DNA of 44,287 nucleotides from Dehalococcoidia bacterium (GTDB taxonomy: Bacteria > Chloroflexota > Dehalococcoidia > UBA3495): positions 1 through 44,287 of the forward strand of contig JASMCQ010000016.1 of assembly GCA_030753265.1 (NCBI GenBank), in the 5' to 3' direction. Under the pieces are notes generated by a model that saw only the letters and a program-made list of their open reading frames with translations, was not told where the DNA came from and ran no database searches. Position 1 is the stretch's first letter. The number at the start of each line of letters is the position of its first letter. Positions 26,179 through 34,282 of this stretch are shown here, in pieces. The translations under genes were made by a program, and so were the position numbers.

Positions 26179-26574
26179 TTACGCCTCGGCCGTCGCTTCG
26201 AGTTCTATCATGAACTCGGCGGACGCCAGCCGGACTACGCCCAGGAGGGTGCTGGCGGGCCGGCAGTTGGCGGCGGCCAGGCGGCGGCCCGACGCCCGTG
26301 CGGAGGCGAAAAAGAGATCCACGTCGGTCGTGTAGTAGTTCAGGCGCACCACGTCCGATAGGCTGAATCCAGCCTCACGGAGCACCGTTTCCAGGTTGTC
26401 GATCGCCTTATCGATCTGGCCGGCCATGTCTCCGACACATACCGGCTTGCCGTCGGCGTCGGTGGCGGTCTGTCCGGCGCAGATTAGGCGGCGCTGAACT
26501 CCGCTGACCTCATTGGCTTGGACGTAGCCGAACCGGTCCTGCCACGTCCACGGGTTGATAATCCTCCGCTCCAT
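26179..26574 (-). CDS. RidA family protein (copy 2)
   Basis: The same 131-aa architecture as copy 1: MERRIINPWTWQDRFGYVQA, LICAGQTATDADGKP, GDMAGQIDKAIDNLETVL, CRPASTLLGVVRLASAEF and a closing MIELEATAEA. The Arg and Glu positions are kept, so both copies may be active. Differences cluster in the middle (DLFFASARASGRRLAAAN against DGLMEAAEVLGRRLGKAD), which may alter the substrate pocket. The start at 26574 follows GAAGGAGG and is preceded by the same GGGTC...CTTGAAGG-like leader as copy 1. It is downstream of the RuvC-like gene. Confidence 0.88.
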   Translation of the reverse strand: MERRIINPWTWQDRFGYVQANEVSGVQRRLICAGQTATDADGKPVCVGDMAGQIDKAIDNLETVLREAGFSLSDVVRLNYYTTDVDLFFASARASGRRLAAANCRPASTLLGVVRLASAEFMIELEATAEA

Positions 26575-26695
26575 GTTCGCCTCCTTCAGGGGGTCTGTTT
26601 TCCAACCAGCCAATCGGTGTTCCCACAGGTCTTGTGCTTGCTTTCTGTGATAGACCCTCATTCCCTTACCGATGGCGTGGATCAGGATTCCCCCA

Positions 26696-26705
26696 AGTAT
26701 CCCAT
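26696..26705 (-). promoter_or_regulatory. Conserved ATGGGATACT element upstream of RidA copy 2
   Basis: The second occurrence of the decamer, about 122 bases before the ATG at 26574 and about 43 bases beyond the stop of the RuvC-like gene. It would allow RidA copy 2 to be transcribed separately from the genes upstream. No clear -35 is visible. Confidence 0.3.
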
Positions 26706-26747
26706 GCCGGCGGCGGCCGGGGCCAGGCTGATGGCGTCGAGCGGAAG

Positions 26748-27224
26748 CTACTTCCGGGACAGGTGGTAGTGGCCGACGGCGATGGCCTCCCACTCGTGGA
26801 CCGTCTTGGCCTGGCCGATCAACCCCAAGCTCACCATGACCTCGTAGGCCAGTTCGTCTTTGGAGGTGTTGGGGCGCCCGGTGATGGCCACGCGCACCTC
26901 TTGAGTGGTGTAGGAGTAGAGGCGAAGCAGGTGACTCTTGGACCATTGGATCAGCGCGCCGTCCAGCAATTTCAGGGCGGGGACCGGCCAGTGGATACCC
27001 GAGGGCTGGCTGTGGGCCACCGCACCGGGGCGGCATTGCTCCACCAGACGGTCCAGGGCCTCGACCAGCCGGGAAACGCGGGTTGACGCGTCCAGGCCGC
27101 GCCGGCCCGCCGAGCCAATAGTCCCGGTGGTCACCGGCACGCCGTCGCGGAAAATGGCCCACCCGGTCTCTCGCACTCCAGCCTCCAAAGCTAGCAGCGT
27201 GGCTGGTTGGTCCGAGGCGGTCAC
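26748..27224 (-). CDS. Divergent RuvC-like (RNase H-fold) protein
   Basis: The 158-aa protein opens TLLALEAGVRETGWAIF, which aligns with the first strand of Holliday-junction resolvase RuvC (LGIDPG...TGYGV). It ends HEWEAIAVGHYHL, at the place of RuvC's DALAIA..H. The middle QEVRVAITGRPNTSKDELAY resembles RuvC's 'VK.A..G.G.A.K.QV'. The catalytic residues differ: Glu14 replaces the first Asp, and the second acidic position (AIEQ in RuvC) reads AHSQ. It may be a resolvase with altered metal ligands or a non-catalytic relative. The GTG start overlaps the stop of the upstream zinc-ribbon gene (GTGA), so the two are coupled. An SOS-type box lies upstream of that pair. Confidence 0.6.
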   Translation of the reverse strand: MTASDQPATLLALEAGVRETGWAIFRDGVPVTTGTIGSAGRRGLDASTRVSRLVEALDRLVEQCRPGAVAHSQPSGIHWPVPALKLLDGALIQWSKSHLLRLYSYTTQEVRVAITGRPNTSKDELAYEVMVSLGLIGQAKTVHEWEAIAVGHYHLSRK

Positions 27225-27529
27225 GTTTGAAGCGCCAGGGAAATAGACCCAGCGATCTGCCGGATGCCTGCCCCCGGATCGGGCCGGAGCAAGTCAGGAA
27301 TCGGTGAGGAATCCTCGCTCCCAGCCCACGGCCCTCCGGAGACGCGGATTGCGGTTTTGATCTCTTCGTCTTGACGGTCCGGATGCTCGCCCGGCCAACA
27401 CGGTGAGGCGGCCGGTCGGTACAGTCCCGTATAGTAATAAGTACCACATTGCAGGCAGAGCCAGTCGCCTTCGTCCAGCAACAGGTCTCCCCGGCATTTC
27501 GTGCAGGCTTTGAGACGAAACAAGTTCAT
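27221..27529 (-). CDS. Small zinc-ribbon protein of unknown function
   Basis: A 102-aa protein beginning MNLFRLKACTKCRGDLLLDE, with a second knuckle WLCLQCGTYYYTGLY. This forms a four-cysteine zinc ribbon (CxxC...CxxC) in the first 35 residues. The rest is Pro-rich and probably loosely folded. The start is supported by AGAGGTGAGC before the ATG. It is translationally coupled to the RuvC-like gene. No specific family is recognised. Zinc ribbons of this kind bind nucleic acid or partner proteins, so a joint role in DNA handling is possible but unproven. Confidence 0.6.
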   Translation of the reverse strand: MNLFRLKACTKCRGDLLLDEGDWLCLQCGTYYYTGLYRPAASPCWPGEHPDRQDEEIKTAIRVSGGPWAGSEDSSPIPDLLRPDPGAGIRQIAGSISLALQT

Positions 27530-27874
27530 GCTCACCTCTTGGCGGAAGGTTGGTCCGGCTGGTCTGTCCGCCAGACATCCGAGACAGTGCAGTTGCCAGA
27601 TGCCAAGCGCGGGGACCGTAGAGGGGAGCAAGGCGGGAACATTTCTTCGGCGCGGCCACGCTCCGCGCCGATCCGCGCCGTTGCCTTGCCCGTGGCAGAC
27701 CTGGGAGGTGGCGCTGGAACAGTCGCGGCCCGCCTGGGTGGTTGAGTATCACGTTAACAGAACAAACGTTCTAATTCAAGCTCTGGCTGTCAGTCTTGGG
27801 CTCGAAAGTGACGGGTCCGGGAGGTCTCGATTCTCCGGGACGGTGGGTCCCGGGGTTACCGGCGGGCAAGCGCC
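27530..27874. other. Divergent regulatory gap, no gene
   Basis: This stretch separates the minus-strand zinc-ribbon gene from pheS. It contains the SOS-type box at 27759-27772 and then the pheS promoter at its right edge. Between 27540 and 27750 I see no supported protein; frames there are antisense or compositional artefacts. That leaves a leader of about 200 bases for the zinc-ribbon gene if it is transcribed from near the box. Confidence 0.5.
27759..27772. promoter_or_regulatory. LexA/SOS-type box
   Basis: AGAACAAACGTTCT is a near-perfect palindrome containing GAAC-N4-GTTC, the core of LexA sites in Gram-positive and several other phyla (GAAC....GTTC). On the minus strand it overlaps a weak promoter (TAGAAC, 17 bases, GATACT) pointing at the zinc-ribbon/RuvC-like pair. 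Repression by LexA is therefore plausible. Confidence 0.55.
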
Positions 27875-27903
27875 TTGACCCGCCTAGCTACGATTCCTAT
27901 AAT
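27875..27903 (+). promoter_or_regulatory. Promoter of pheS-pheT
   Basis: TTGACC (27875-27880) and consensus TATAAT (27898-27903) are separated by exactly 17 bases, about 55 bases before the pheS start. This is the best promoter match in the window. Confidence 0.8.
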
Positions 27904-27964
27904 GGCGTGGCGGAACACAACTATGTTTTGTCACGGGAGTGACCAGAGAAGAGGGTGAACCACG

Positions 27965-29023
27965 GTGACCGACGGCACAACCCAATCATTTGAGGAGCTA
28001 ACCCGGGCTGCGGTCTCCGAACTGGAGAGCATTGACAGCCCGGACTCGCTGGAGACGTGGCGGGTGGCCTACCTGGGCCGCCGGGGCCGGTTGACTCTAA
28101 TGCTGCGAAGCCTGGCCCAAATGGACCTGGACCAGCGGCGGACCGCCGGCGCTCTGGGCAACCAGGCGAAACGAACCCTCGAGGAACGGCTGGAGCTGCG
28201 GTCCCAGGAAATCAGTGAGGCCCGGCTGGCCCGCTCCGCGTCGGAAGATAGGCTCGACGTCACCCTGCCCGGCCGGCCGGTTACGATTGGGCGGCTGCAT
28301 CCCACGACGCAGATCATCCGGGAAATCTGCGGCGCCTTCACGGCCATGGGGTTCTCGGTGGTCGAAGGCCCGGAGGTGGAGTGGGACCACTACAACTTCG
28401 AGATGCTCAACATCCCCCTGGGCCACCCGGCGCGAGACATGTGGAGCACGATGTGGATCGACTACAGCAACGCCGCCGGGGAGCACCCCATGCTGCTCCG
28501 CACCCATACCTCGCCCGTACAGGCCCGTGTGATGGAAAGCAGCCGGCCACCCATCCGGGTGGTGGTGCCGGGGAAATGCTACCGGTACGAGGCCACCGAC
28601 GCCACCCACGAATGGCATTTCTACCAGGTGGAAGGTCTGGCCGTGGATGAGGGCATCACTTTCGCCGACCTGAAGGGCACCCTGTACGAGTTCGCCCGCC
28701 GCCTTTTCGGCGAGGAGCGCAAGGTGCGTTTCCGGTGCGACTATTTCCCCTTCGTCGAGCCTGGGGTGGACATGTCCATCGACTGCTTCGCCTGCCGTGG
28801 CGAGGGGAACGGCTGCCGCATCTGCCGGGATAGCGGATGGATCGAGATCATGGGGGCTGGAATGGTGCACCCCAAGGTATTGGCCGGAGTGGGTTACGAC
28901 CCGGACAAGTACACCGGGTTCGCCTTTGGCCTGGGCCCGGAGCGTATCGCAATGCTGAAGTACGGCATCGATGACATCCGCCTGTTCTACTCCAACGACC
29001 TCCGGTTTTTGCGGCAATTCTGA
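27965..29023 (+). CDS. pheS: Phenylalanyl-tRNA synthetase alpha subunit
   Basis: Catalytic subunit of the alpha2-beta2 enzyme that charges tRNA-Phe. The 352-aa protein has an N-terminal coiled coil, then [32 protein letters not shown] (motif 2 region), [19 protein letters not shown] and [20 protein letters not shown]. The closing motif 3 is [18 protein letters not shown]. Cysteines CFAC...CRIC form the usual zinc-like knuckle. The start is GTG with GAAGAGGGTGA upstream. pheT follows after a ~200-base gap with a small repeat, wider than usual for this pair. Confidence 0.96.
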   Translation: MTDGTTQSFEELTRAAVSELESIDSPDSLETWRVAYLGRRGRLTLMLRSLAQMDLDQRRTAGALGNQAKRTLEERLELRSQEISEARLARSASEDRLDVTLPGRPVTIGRLHPTTQIIREICGAFTAMGFSVVEGPEVEWDHYNFEMLNIPLGHPARDMWSTMWIDYSNAAGEHPMLLRTHTSPVQARVMESSRPPIRVVVPGKCYRYEATDATHEWHFYQVEGLAVDEGITFADLKGTLYEFARRLFGEERKVRFRCDYFPFVEPGVDMSIDCFACRGEGNGCRICRDSGWIEIMGAGMVHPKVLAGVGYDPDKYTGFAFGLGPERIAMLKYGIDDIRLFYSNDLRFLRQF

Positions 29024-29040
29024 TACAATCATTTTGAGCC

Positions 29041-29067
29041 TTCAGCTTTCAGCCCTCAGCATTCAGC
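29041..29067 (+). repeat. Heptad TCAGC microrepeat between pheS and pheT
   Basis: TCAGC occurs four times with an exact seven-base period (29042, 29049, 29056, 29063). The following ~130 bases contain no supported gene and lead into the pheT ribosome binding site GAAAGG. Confidence 0.6.
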
Positions 29068-29221
29068 CCATACAGGGTGGAACCCGCTACCGGTCCTCCG
29101 ATTTTGCCGGGGAAAGCACGTTAGATTTCGCTGCTTGTCTCTGGACTGCCGGTGCGGCAGTGAGACTGGTTGCTGACTGCGGACCGCGGACTACCGACCA
29201 CTTGACACTGGCGAAAGGCCT

Positions 29222-31642
29222 ATGAAAATACCTTTGTCCTGGCTGCGAGATTACGTTGACCTGGAGCTGCCCACCCAGGAATTGACGCATCGGCTGACCA
29301 TGGCCGGCGTTGAAGTTGGGGATATAGTCGAGATCGGAGACTGGGGCGAGGCCTTCGTGGGTCTGGTGCAGGAAGTTCGGCCCCACCCTCAGGCGGACCG
29401 CCTCAGGTTGTGCCAGGTGAGCACCGGAAGCGAGGAGCTTGAGGTGGTGTGCGGCGCTCCCAATGTCGCGGCCGGCCAGAAAATCTGCTTCGCCAAGGTG
29501 GGCGCCCGGCTGTTCAACACCCATAACGGGAAGCATGAGCCACTGAAAGAGGCCCGCATCCGGGGCGTGGTTTCCCAGGGAATGATCTGCTCCGAGTTGG
29601 AGTTGGGGCTTGGGGATAACCAGGACGGTATCATAGTGCTCCCCGGGGACGCCCCGGTGGGGACACCCCTCGACCGGTACCTGGGCGACACCATCCTGAA
29701 CCTGGAGCTTACCCCCAACCGGCTGGACTGCCTATCCATCCTGGGGATCGCCCACGAAGTCGCGGCCCTCACGGGCGCCGGCGTTCGAGAGCCGGATATC
29801 AGCTACCCCGAGGAGGGTCCGCCGGTGTCCGAGCAGATATCCGTCTCCGTCCCGGACCCGGACCTGTGTCAACGGTATACCGCCAGCCTGATCCAGGGGG
29901 TGAAGATCGGTCCTTCCCCCCACTGGTTGCAGGAGCGGCTGATGCGGGCGGGGCAGCGGCCCATCAACAATGTGGTGGACGTGACCAACTACGTCATGCT
30001 GGAGTACAATCAGCCCCTCCACGCCTTCGATTACGACCTGCTTGATGACCGGACCATCATCGTGCGGCGGGCCGGGCCCGGCGAGACCTTGGTCACCCTC
30101 GATGGCGTGGAGCGCCGGCTCAACGACCAGGTCCTGGTGATAGCCGACAGCCACCAGCCCATCGGTATCGGCGGTGTCATCGGCGGCGCGAACAGCGAGA
30201 TCGGGCCGGGCACCACCAGCGTGCTTCTGGAGGCGGCCACCTTCAACGGATTCAACAACCGCCAGACGGCCATCGCTTTCAGGCTGCGCACCGAGGCGAC
30301 CCTGCGGTTCGAAAAGGGCCTGCAGCCGGAGTTGGCGCCCATCGCCCTGCGGCGGGCGACCCAACTCATCCATGCGGTGGCGGGCGGCCGGGTGGCCAAG
30401 GATATCATCGATGTCTATCCTGGCCGGAACCAGCCCAGCCCACCGGTGGTCCTCACGGCCAGCCGGCTAAAAAAGGTCCTGGGCATGGATGTCGAGATGG
30501 AGACGGTGGCGCGGGTGCTGGGGTGTCTGGGTTTCCAGACCAAACGCAAGACACCAGACACGCTTGAGGTGACCGTCCCCTACTGGCGGAACGACATCAG
30601 CATCGAAGAAGATCTGGTGGAAGAGGTGGTGAGGATTATCGGCTATGACACCGTCCCCACCACCATGCTCTCCACGCCGATACCGAGCCATCGGCCCGAC
30701 CTGAGGCGGCTACTGCGGGAGCAGGTGAAGGATGCCCTGGCCGGCACGGGGATGCAGGAGGTCATCAGCTACCCGCTCATCAGTCTGGGCGACCTGGAGA
30801 AGGTGAACCGGCTAGATGACGAAAAGCTTCCCTTGCGGGTAGCCAACCCGCTCAACGCGGAACAGGAACGGCTGCGTCCGACGCTGAGGCCGAGCCTGCT
30901 GGGAACCCTGACCGCCAATCAAGGCCATGGCGAGGGCCCTTTTCTGATGTTCGAGGTCGGGAGCGTGTTCGAGGCACGGGCCGATGAACTACCCGACGAG
31001 TTGGATATGGTGGCCGGTGTTCTGGCGGGACGGCGCTGGGAGCTTTCCTGGCTGATTCAGCCGGCCGGCACTCCTTCGGAGGCCCTTCTGGATTTCTATG
31101 ACGCCAAGGGCATCGTGGAGGGCTTGCTGGGCAGTCTGGGATTGGCCGCGGACTACGAGCCCGGGGATGATCCGTCTTTTCACCCCGGCCGGTGTGCCCA
31201 AATAGTGTTGGGTGGAGTCAAACTGGGCGTTGTCGGCGAATTGCACCCGGTAGTCAGAGAGAGGTTCGGCCTTCAAGAGCAATCGGTTGGCTACTTCGAG
31301 TTGCGCCTGGATGCCTTGTTGCAGGCGCTGCCCAAGGGCGAGCAGGTTTTCACGCCGGTTTCACGCTACCCCGAGGCCACCCGGGACCTGGCCCTGGTCA
31401 TCCCGGCCGACGTTCCGGCAGGCAAAGTCCGGAGCATTATCTCTCGACACCGTGGGGTGACCGGAGTAGACTTGTTCGATATCTACACCGGCAAGAACAT
31501 CGACCCGGGCACCAAGTCGCTGGCTTTTCATGTGCGATTCCAGGCTCGCGACCGTACATTGACTACCGAAGAGGTCAACCGTTCCCTTCAGGGTCTGCTG
31601 CGCACCCTGGAGCGGCAGGTCCAGGCCTCCCTGCGGAGTTGA
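29222..31642 (+). CDS. pheT: Phenylalanyl-tRNA synthetase beta subunit
   Basis: The 806-aa partner of PheS. It starts MKIPLSWLRDYVDLELP, then carries the OB-fold tRNA-binding domain (FVGLVQEVRPHPQADRLRLC, about residues 40-150). The B3/B4 editing domain follows (PINNVVDVTNYVMLEYNQPLHAFD; LVTLDGVERRL; IGIGGVIGG). Next come the B5 domain with FKPxx-type RLKKVLG, the catalytic-like core (EEDLVEEVVRIIGYD), and the C-terminal anticodon-binding domain (VSRYPEATRDLALVI ... SLAFHVRFQARDRTLT). All domains are present and the length is normal. Confidence 0.96.
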   Translation: MKIPLSWLRDYVDLELPTQELTHRLTMAGVEVGDIVEIGDWGEAFVGLVQEVRPHPQADRLRLCQVSTGSEELEVVCGAPNVAAGQKICFAKVGARLFNTHNGKHEPLKEARIRGVVSQGMICSELELGLGDNQDGIIVLPGDAPVGTPLDRYLGDTILNLELTPNRLDCLSILGIAHEVAALTGAGVREPDISYPEEGPPVSEQISVSVPDPDLCQRYTASLIQGVKIGPSPHWLQERLMRAGQRPINNVVDVTNYVMLEYNQPLHAFDYDLLDDRTIIVRRAGPGETLVTLDGVERRLNDQVLVIADSHQPIGIGGVIGGANSEIGPGTTSVLLEAATFNGFNNRQTAIAFRLRTEATLRFEKGLQPELAPIALRRATQLIHAVAGGRVAKDIIDVYPGRNQPSPPVVLTASRLKKVLGMDVEMETVARVLGCLGFQTKRKTPDTLEVTVPYWRNDISIEEDLVEEVVRIIGYDTVPTTMLSTPIPSHRPDLRRLLREQVKDALAGTGMQEVISYPLISLGDLEKVNRLDDEKLPLRVANPLNAEQERLRPTLRPSLLGTLTANQGHGEGPFLMFEVGSVFEARADELPDELDMVAGVLAGRRWELSWLIQPAGTPSEALLDFYDAKGIVEGLLGSLGLAADYEPGDDPSFHPGRCAQIVLGGVKLGVVGELHPVVRERFGLQEQSVGYFELRLDALLQALPKGEQVFTPVSRYPEATRDLALVIPADVPAGKVRSIISRHRGVTGVDLFDIYTGKNIDPGTKSLAFHVRFQARDRTLTTEEVNRSLQGLLRTLERQVQASLRS

Positions 31643-31651
31643 GGGGAGTCG

Positions 31652-32956
31652 ATGCGGAGTCACAGCCACGGCCATGGCCACGCGGAGCAAGGCATGCTGA
31701 GCGTGGAAGAGGCCTACGATCGGGTGATGGCCAGTTTCGGCCCGCTGGAGCCGGTGGCGACGCCCCTCATGGACGCCCTTGGCCTGGTCCTTGCCGTCGA
31801 TGTGGACTCACCATTGGACCTCCCTCCGCTGGCCAACTCCGGCATGGACGGCTATGCGGTGCGCTCGGAGGATATCCCCGATGCGTCCCCGGACTCGCCG
31901 AGGCAACTGAGGGTGATCGGCCTGGTGGCCGCGGGCCAGCGTCCTTCACAGGATGTAGGACCCGGCACCGCCATCCGCATCATGACGGGCGCCACGGTGC
32001 CCGGCGGGGCCGACACGGTGGTCCCCTTCGAGGAAACGGACGAGGTACAACGCCGGCAGGCAGGCCTTTCCCTGGATGAGATCGCCATCCTCTCCGGCCT
32101 TCCGGTGGGGCGCAACGTCCGGCCCGCCGGAGAAGATGTGGGCCGGGGACAGCGGGTGCTCGACGCGGGCACCGTGGTCAGGCCGGCGGAAATTGGGGTG
32201 ATGGCCTCCCTGGGGCTGGAGAGGGTGAAGGTCATTCGCCGCCCCGTGGTGGCCATACTGGCCACCGGGGACGAGTTGGTGGCCGCGGGCGGGGAACTGG
32301 ATGGAGGCCAGATTTACGATAGCAACAGCTTTAGTGTTGCCGCCTCCGTAGTGGCCTGCGGCGGTGTCCCCAAGCATCTAGGTATTGCCCGGGACAATAT
32401 GGAGGACCTAGAGAATAAGCTACGGGCGGTGGCCGGGTCCGACCTGGCCATCACCTCGGCGGGCGTCTCCCGGGGCGATTACGATATGGTGAAGGACGTC
32501 TTGACCAGCCAGGGGGACATGAATTTCTGGTCGGTGCGCATGAGGCCGGCCAAGCCCCTGGCCTTCGGCCACCTGCGGACCGGCGGCGACGAGAAAGTGC
32601 CCCTGTTGGGGCTGCCGGGGAACCCGGTTAGCGCCATGGTGGCCTTCGAGATGTTCGCCCGACCGGCGATCCGCACCATGCTGGGCCGGCGGCCGTCGCC
32701 CCGGCCGACCGTGGAAGGCGTACTCACCGGCCCGATCTACAATGAGGATGGACGCCGGGTGTACGCTAGAGTGCAAGTGGAAACCCGAAACGGGACCTAC
32801 TACGCAACACCGACGGGGCCCCAGGGCTCCAATATCTTGACTTCTATGTCTCGGGCTAACGGACTGGCCATCTGCCCCGAGGATTTGCCCCATAAACAGG
32901 CCGGCGACAAAGTCCGGATTATTATGTTGGACTGGAACGAAGAGGTTTTTGTATGA
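31652..32956 (+). CDS. moeA: Molybdopterin molybdotransferase MoeA, with His-rich N terminus
   Basis: Inserts molybdate into adenylylated molybdopterin, the last step of molybdenum cofactor synthesis. The 434-aa protein has LPPLANSGMDGYAVRSED, RIMTGATVPGGADTVVP, ILATGDELV, GQIYDSNSF, ITSAGVSRGDYDMVKD and LLGLPGNPVSAMVAFEMF, then the C-terminal beta-barrel domain. The N terminus reads MRSHSHGHGHAEQG, a short His-rich patch. It is supported as real by GAGGGGAGTCG directly before the ATG at 31652; the next in-frame ATG (31694) lacks that. No molybdoenzyme lies in the window. The unknown gene downstream overlaps its stop (ATGA). Confidence 0.93.
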   Translation: MRSHSHGHGHAEQGMLSVEEAYDRVMASFGPLEPVATPLMDALGLVLAVDVDSPLDLPPLANSGMDGYAVRSEDIPDASPDSPRQLRVIGLVAAGQRPSQDVGPGTAIRIMTGATVPGGADTVVPFEETDEVQRRQAGLSLDEIAILSGLPVGRNVRPAGEDVGRGQRVLDAGTVVRPAEIGVMASLGLERVKVIRRPVVAILATGDELVAAGGELDGGQIYDSNSFSVAASVVACGGVPKHLGIARDNMEDLENKLRAVAGSDLAITSAGVSRGDYDMVKDVLTSQGDMNFWSVRMRPAKPLAFGHLRTGGDEKVPLLGLPGNPVSAMVAFEMFARPAIRTMLGRRPSPRPTVEGVLTGPIYNEDGRRVYARVQVETRNGTYYATPTGPQGSNILTSMSRANGLAICPEDLPHKQAGDKVRIIMLDWNEEVFV

Positions 32957-33381
32957 CCACTCCTGACCCAGAGGCGCCCGAACAGCAGGAGGAGCCTGCC
33001 ATCTACAACGTAAGCTTCGATCGACTGGCGAAGCTCAAACGCTCCGCTGTTATGCTGGTTGCTGAACGCCGCGTTCCCTCCTGTCCGTCTCACGTGAAGG
33101 CGGATCATGAGCTGACCGACCCTCAGCAATTGGTGAACGAGATCGCCAAACACTGCGTCAATGAAGAGAGCTTCATCCGCACGGAAATGCCCATTCAAGA
33201 AATAGTGTTCCGCATCTTGCTGAGCCGCCGCAACGCGCCGACCCCTCTACACGATCTGCACTACGAGCTGACTGAGCGGTGGGCGACTCCGATGCGGCCC
33301 ATAAACATCTCCGAGGAAGGGCTCCGTAAGATACTCGATGCTGACACCTACTACGGGTTCCTCCAGCAAGTCCCCAAATAG
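32953..33381 (+). CDS. Unrecognised 142-aa protein coupled to moeA
   Basis: I do not recognise a family. The protein starts with an acidic Pro/Glu stretch (TTPDPEAPEQQEEP), then a helical, moderately charged body. It includes YNVSFDRLAKLKRSAVMLVA, MPIQEIVFRILLSRRNAPTP and LHDLHYELTERWATPMRPIN. The repeated Glu/Arg/Leu pattern suggests a small alpha-helical domain, perhaps winged-helix-like in the ILLSRRNAPTPLHDLHYEL part. There is no signal peptide or membrane segment. The ATG overlaps the moeA stop, and codon use matches the neighbours, so it is a real gene. Confidence 0.7.
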   Translation: MTTPDPEAPEQQEEPAIYNVSFDRLAKLKRSAVMLVAERRVPSCPSHVKADHELTDPQQLVNEIAKHCVNEESFIRTEMPIQEIVFRILLSRRNAPTPLHDLHYELTERWATPMRPINISEEGLRKILDADTYYGFLQQVPK

Positions 33382-33635
33382 GGGAGCCGGGTTGGTTCGC
33401 CTAATAGCCTCGGCGGACTTGCCCGCGGATAGCGATCAGCGCGGAAGTCGCCGGGCTCTAGGTTGCTCCCGCTGACTAGTGGTCGCAGGCAGATGTCACC
33501 ACGATTCTGACAAGATGCTGAGGCGCGGCAACAGGGATCCGAGGGCCGCACCGCGCCGGCTTCATCTTGTTCCATGGTGAAAGGCCCGGACTGGGTTGGA
33601 ACGTGGGGCCAGGCAGCCGTGGCGTGGCGGAACGC
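33382..33635. other. Convergent gap, no gene seen
   Basis: This stretch lies between the forward moeA pair and the reverse infC operon terminator. I see no protein or tRNA in it, and no T-run hairpin for the forward genes, which may instead read into the opposing terminator. Confidence 0.45.
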
Positions 33636-33667
33636 AAAAAAAACGGGTGGGGTCATACCCCACTCGT
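33636..33667 (-). terminator. Rho-independent terminator of infC-rpmI-rplT
   Basis: On the minus strand ACGAGTGGGG - TATGA - CCCCACCCGT is followed by a run of eight T. The stem has one mismatch and a five-base loop. It starts about 25 bases after the rplT stop. Confidence 0.9.
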
Positions 33668-33692
33668 TTCTACTTGCGGCCTGGTGAAAGGT

Positions 33693-34052
33693 TCAGGCTT
33701 CCGCTTTCTGGTTGGCAATGCCGACCAGCTTCTCGAAAGCAGCTTGATCGCGAACCGCCAGGTCTGCGAGGATCTTGCGATCCAACTCCAGACCCGCCAG
33801 CTTCAACCCATGGATGAACTGGCTGTAGGTGGTTCCCGCTTGGCGGCACGCCGCACCGATGCGGATGATCCACAGTCGGCGGAAATCCCCTTTGCGCTCC
33901 CGCCGGTTGCGATAGGCGTGGTCCCAGGCGTGTATGAGGGCCTCTTTGGCCCATTTGTAGTTGCGATGGCTGGACCCGTGAAAGCCTCGGGCCGCTAGCA
34001 GCACTTTCTTGTGGCGGCGGTGCTTGGTCACCCCGCGTTTTACTCTAGACAA
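33693..34052 (-). CDS. rplT: 50S ribosomal protein L20
   Basis: bL20, an early assembly protein that also represses the infC operon in several bacteria. The 119-aa protein has the typical basic N terminus [56 protein letters not shown] and [13 protein letters not shown]. Length is normal. It is the last gene before a strong terminator and lies 32 bases after rpmI. Confidence 0.97.
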   Translation of the reverse strand: MSRVKRGVTKHRRHKKVLLAARGFHGSSHRNYKWAKEALIHAWDHAYRNRRERKGDFRRLWIIRIGAACRQAGTTYSQFIHGLKLAGLELDRKILADLAVRDQAAFEKLVGIANQKAEA

Positions 34053-34084
34053 GGTGAGTCTCCAAATAACCAGAAGGTGTTGGG

Positions 34085-34282
34085 TTAGCCGTAAGGAAGC
34101 AGCCGTCTAAGCCGGGGGACATCTGCCCAGTCGACAGAAAGCTTCTGTGCGTACTTACGAGTAACCTTGTTGGGCTTCTTGCGCCGTAGGTGACTGTTCA
34201 TCCGTTTGCGGCGCATCAATTTGCCCGTTCCAGTGATGTGAATGCGGGCTTTGGCGCCTTTGTGAGTCTTAAGTTTTGGCAT
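34085..34282 (-). CDS. rpmI: 50S ribosomal protein L35
   Basis: bL35, 65 aa, highly basic. It opens [20 protein letters not shown], has [16 protein letters not shown], and ends with the LPYG signature common to the family. Its start overlaps the end of infC by 14 bases, so the two genes are coupled. Confidence 0.96.
   Translation of the reverse strand: MPKLKTHKGAKARIHITGTGKLMRRKRMNSHLRRKKPNKVTRKYAQKLSVDWADVPRLRRLLPYG

Noticed and set aside
28097..29032. A long open frame antisense to pheS
   Set aside because: Same reason: complementary-strand artefact over a highly conserved gene.
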